A DNA stretch of 64,000 nt from Acanthaster planci. Its lineage: Eukaryota > Echinodermata > Asteroidea > Valvatida > Acanthasteridae. How positions within the stretch are numbered: the first letter of the stretch is position 1; each line of letters begins with the position of its first letter. The notes below the pieces were generated by a model. It saw nothing but the letters and a program-made list of their open reading frames with translations. It made no database searches and was not told the DNA's origin. The stretch lies in NCBI RefSeq assembly GCF_001949145.1, contig NW_019091431.1, positions 1,475,426 to 1,539,425 on the forward strand, read 5' to 3'. Of this stretch, positions 62,032 through 64,000 are shown in pieces. The position numbers were made by a program, and so were the translations under genes.

Positions 62032-64000
62032 TGAACACACTGAAGTTTTCAGAATTTGCTGCTGGAGTCTGTACTAACATGTAATACTTTAGTTGTAACA
62101 TATTTTACCAGTGACAATAGGATCAATGGGTCCAACAAGCCTTGTGGTTTTCATTGCTCAGAATGCTTTTGAAGATGGATTTTCCATTAAAAAACTTTGA
62201 AAGTGTGTAATATACGGCACCTCTAAATGACACCTCGTCAAAACTTCACCTCAAGAGGTGAGGGGCGTGGGAACTGAAAATGGGACGTAGAGATTGGAGA
62301 TATCTGTGACGAGGGGGGAACAGGGAAAGTTGACAATTTGCAATGGTAAAATAGAACGGTATGGACAAGGCTCAGGCACTAGGTTCCTCCTGACCCAGAT
62401 TTGTTTGTTGCTTTTTTGTTCCCAGGGCATGCGTGCATGTTTGGAGGGGGGCTGTGCATGATGAATAGGAACACCCCACAGGACGTGATTATGATGAAAT
62501 CTGGAGCAACATGTACTCAACTCCCTTTTGTTCCCCTTCTGCCACCTGCAAGCCCCGCTCTTCTCACAGGCCCACCACAAAGAATTCCAAGTGCAGTCCA
62601 TTTTCTCTTCCGATGAAATAAGCTCTGACAACTTATGTGGACATGAAATGCAATGTTTTTGTATCCCTGTGCAAATTTCGGTGAGCATTTGAACTCTTTG
62701 GTGTTTCGGCAACTGGTAACTATTTGACGAATGTTTGGCATTATTCAGTGTGTTTGTTTCTTAATATCCAGCGGGCCCTTTTCTTCTTGAATGTGATTTC
62801 CAAGCACTGAGAGGGGCACAATTCTGGGGTACAGCACACAAGGAGTTTAACTTTCAACATGGGGCAAAACAAGGAGTGTTTGGGGTTAACACTTGGGAGA
62901 CAAATAGCCCTAGAGAAAACTGGAGAGAAATCTCATTCTTGCAAGGAGGAGTTGCCTGTACTCTTGTGACCTCAGACTTATTTCAAGTCTGACAGGGCTG
63001 AGAATAGGTCCTTGTCTCAGAATACTAGTCTCAGTTACCAGTAATACTGTAGCATCTTGACCTAAAACTGAAACAAGACTACTTGTATGTTACCCAGACT
63101 TTCCCAAGCGAGAAATCCGATATACTATACTGTATACACATCGCAAATCCATAGCACAGGGGGGAAAAACACTCAAGGATACAATTTAGGCTTTGGAAGT
63201 CCAATATGCTCCAAATTTCTGCCTCAAGAGTTGTTTTTACGGTAAAACAGGCCAGTGAAGTGGCAGTGAAGGATTAAAAAAACACCAATGTTCACACAGA
63301 TTTGAATTTGTTGAGGCTCTGTCTGTGTTTATGAATACTCTTAGTCTATAAGTACAAAAGACACATGTCCAACGAAAAAACAAAAAGGAAGTCACATTAT
63401 GGAACATTCAAAGCTTTACATGAAAATTCCATTGCCTTAGTAGAACAACATTTAGACAAGCGCAACCCATTTGTCAAATCTTTGTAATACAAAGGCACTT
63501 ACTTATACATGTACTAATAAGAGCTGCTGGCAATAGATACAATTTATGCACTTTGTTTGAAATAGAACTGACTTCAGATCATAATCTGGGAGAAAGGACA
63601 TAAAAAAAGTGACAACGGTGACACAATGCGATGTTTGAATGTTATGCAAAACATGCCGCACACTATGGGCTGACAACCGGAGTCGCCTATAATTTATCAC
63701 AGTGATCGATACACGGCTATACGCATGTCAGGTGGCTGAATGGCACAAATCATTAAAACCGGTCTGAACATCCCCGGCTGTTTATTTTTTTAAAAGAGGC
63801 TCGGCCTCTCCAGCGACCCGGTAAAACATTAAGCCCGTTGTCGCAGAATGTCGCGGGGTACGATCACTGCAGAAGGACGACGGCAGGCAGCCTGCAGTCT
63901 TCGGATCTGCTTGATTAGGGGACCTTTGCCCGCCTTAATGCACATCATGTCTCAATTAGGGGATAGCTTTAAGTGTTGGTTCTGCAATCACTCCCAGTAC

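Larger units (their letters stand above)
55532..64000. other. non-coding interval to the right edge
   Basis: No exon recognised. The 200-codon minus-strand ORF at 59210-59812 is not protein-like. There is a CpG-richer block at about 58330-58690, an 18-bp palindrome at 56612-56629 and a perfect hairpin at 62004-62031. A final block at about 63780-63960 combines higher CpG with TAATGCAC and CAATTAG homeodomain-like cores and may be regulatory. Confidence 0.5.

Overview
This window is non-coding-rich animal nuclear DNA. It is AT-leaning, has no dense ORF packing and no operons, and contains many homopolymer runs, minisatellites and short palindromes. Self-complementary words of the ACATGT / GTACATGTAC / TACCGGTA type are scattered across the whole window. 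From memory this is typical of marine invertebrate genomes such as echinoderms, hemichordates and cephalochordates; the species cannot be settled from the sequence. One ambiguous base (N at 34751) marks a draft assembly.

The only gene I recognise firmly is muscleblind (mbl/MBNL family, a CCCH zinc-finger regulator of alternative splicing) on the minus strand. Its first coding exon lies at 24427-24588. It has a well-placed ATG, an in-frame upstream stop, a complete first CCCH finger and a consensus splice donor that cuts the second finger after its first cysteine. I did not find the next coding exon by eye in 1-24420, so the first coding intron appears to exceed 24.4 kb and leaves the window on the left. 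A strong acceptor-like site (24785-24786) upstream of the ATG suggests a 358-nt exon and a spliced 5' leader. A second acceptor-like site lies only 59 nt inside the intron and would give a truncated one-finger protein if used.

Right of about 25.7 kb the sequence is upstream of mbl: either 5' leader intron, cis-regulatory DNA or intergenic. It holds a foldback element (26461-26712), two minus-strand stretches that read like single exons of unknown genes (28830-29045 and 50519-50835), a 72/71-bp minisatellite of about 16 units (34243-35371), a purine tract (40854-40913), a candidate homeobox/POU regulatory block (43282-43356), an old 0.2-kb tandem duplication merging into an unusually long ORF (44858-45814), a CCGG palindrome (55484-55531) and a perfect 12-bp hairpin (62004-62031).

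Left of the exon, the large intron carries a 36-bp tandem repeat (4699-4840), a foldback/hAT-like remnant (10995-11341), a possible Penelope-like remnant (22521-22600), a perfect 9-bp hairpin and two DR1-type nuclear-receptor motifs. No rRNA, tRNA, CRISPR array, reverse transcriptase or transposase gene was recognised. I see no new multi-gene system here. The most testable novelties concern muscleblind exon architecture and the two unexplained candidate exons.
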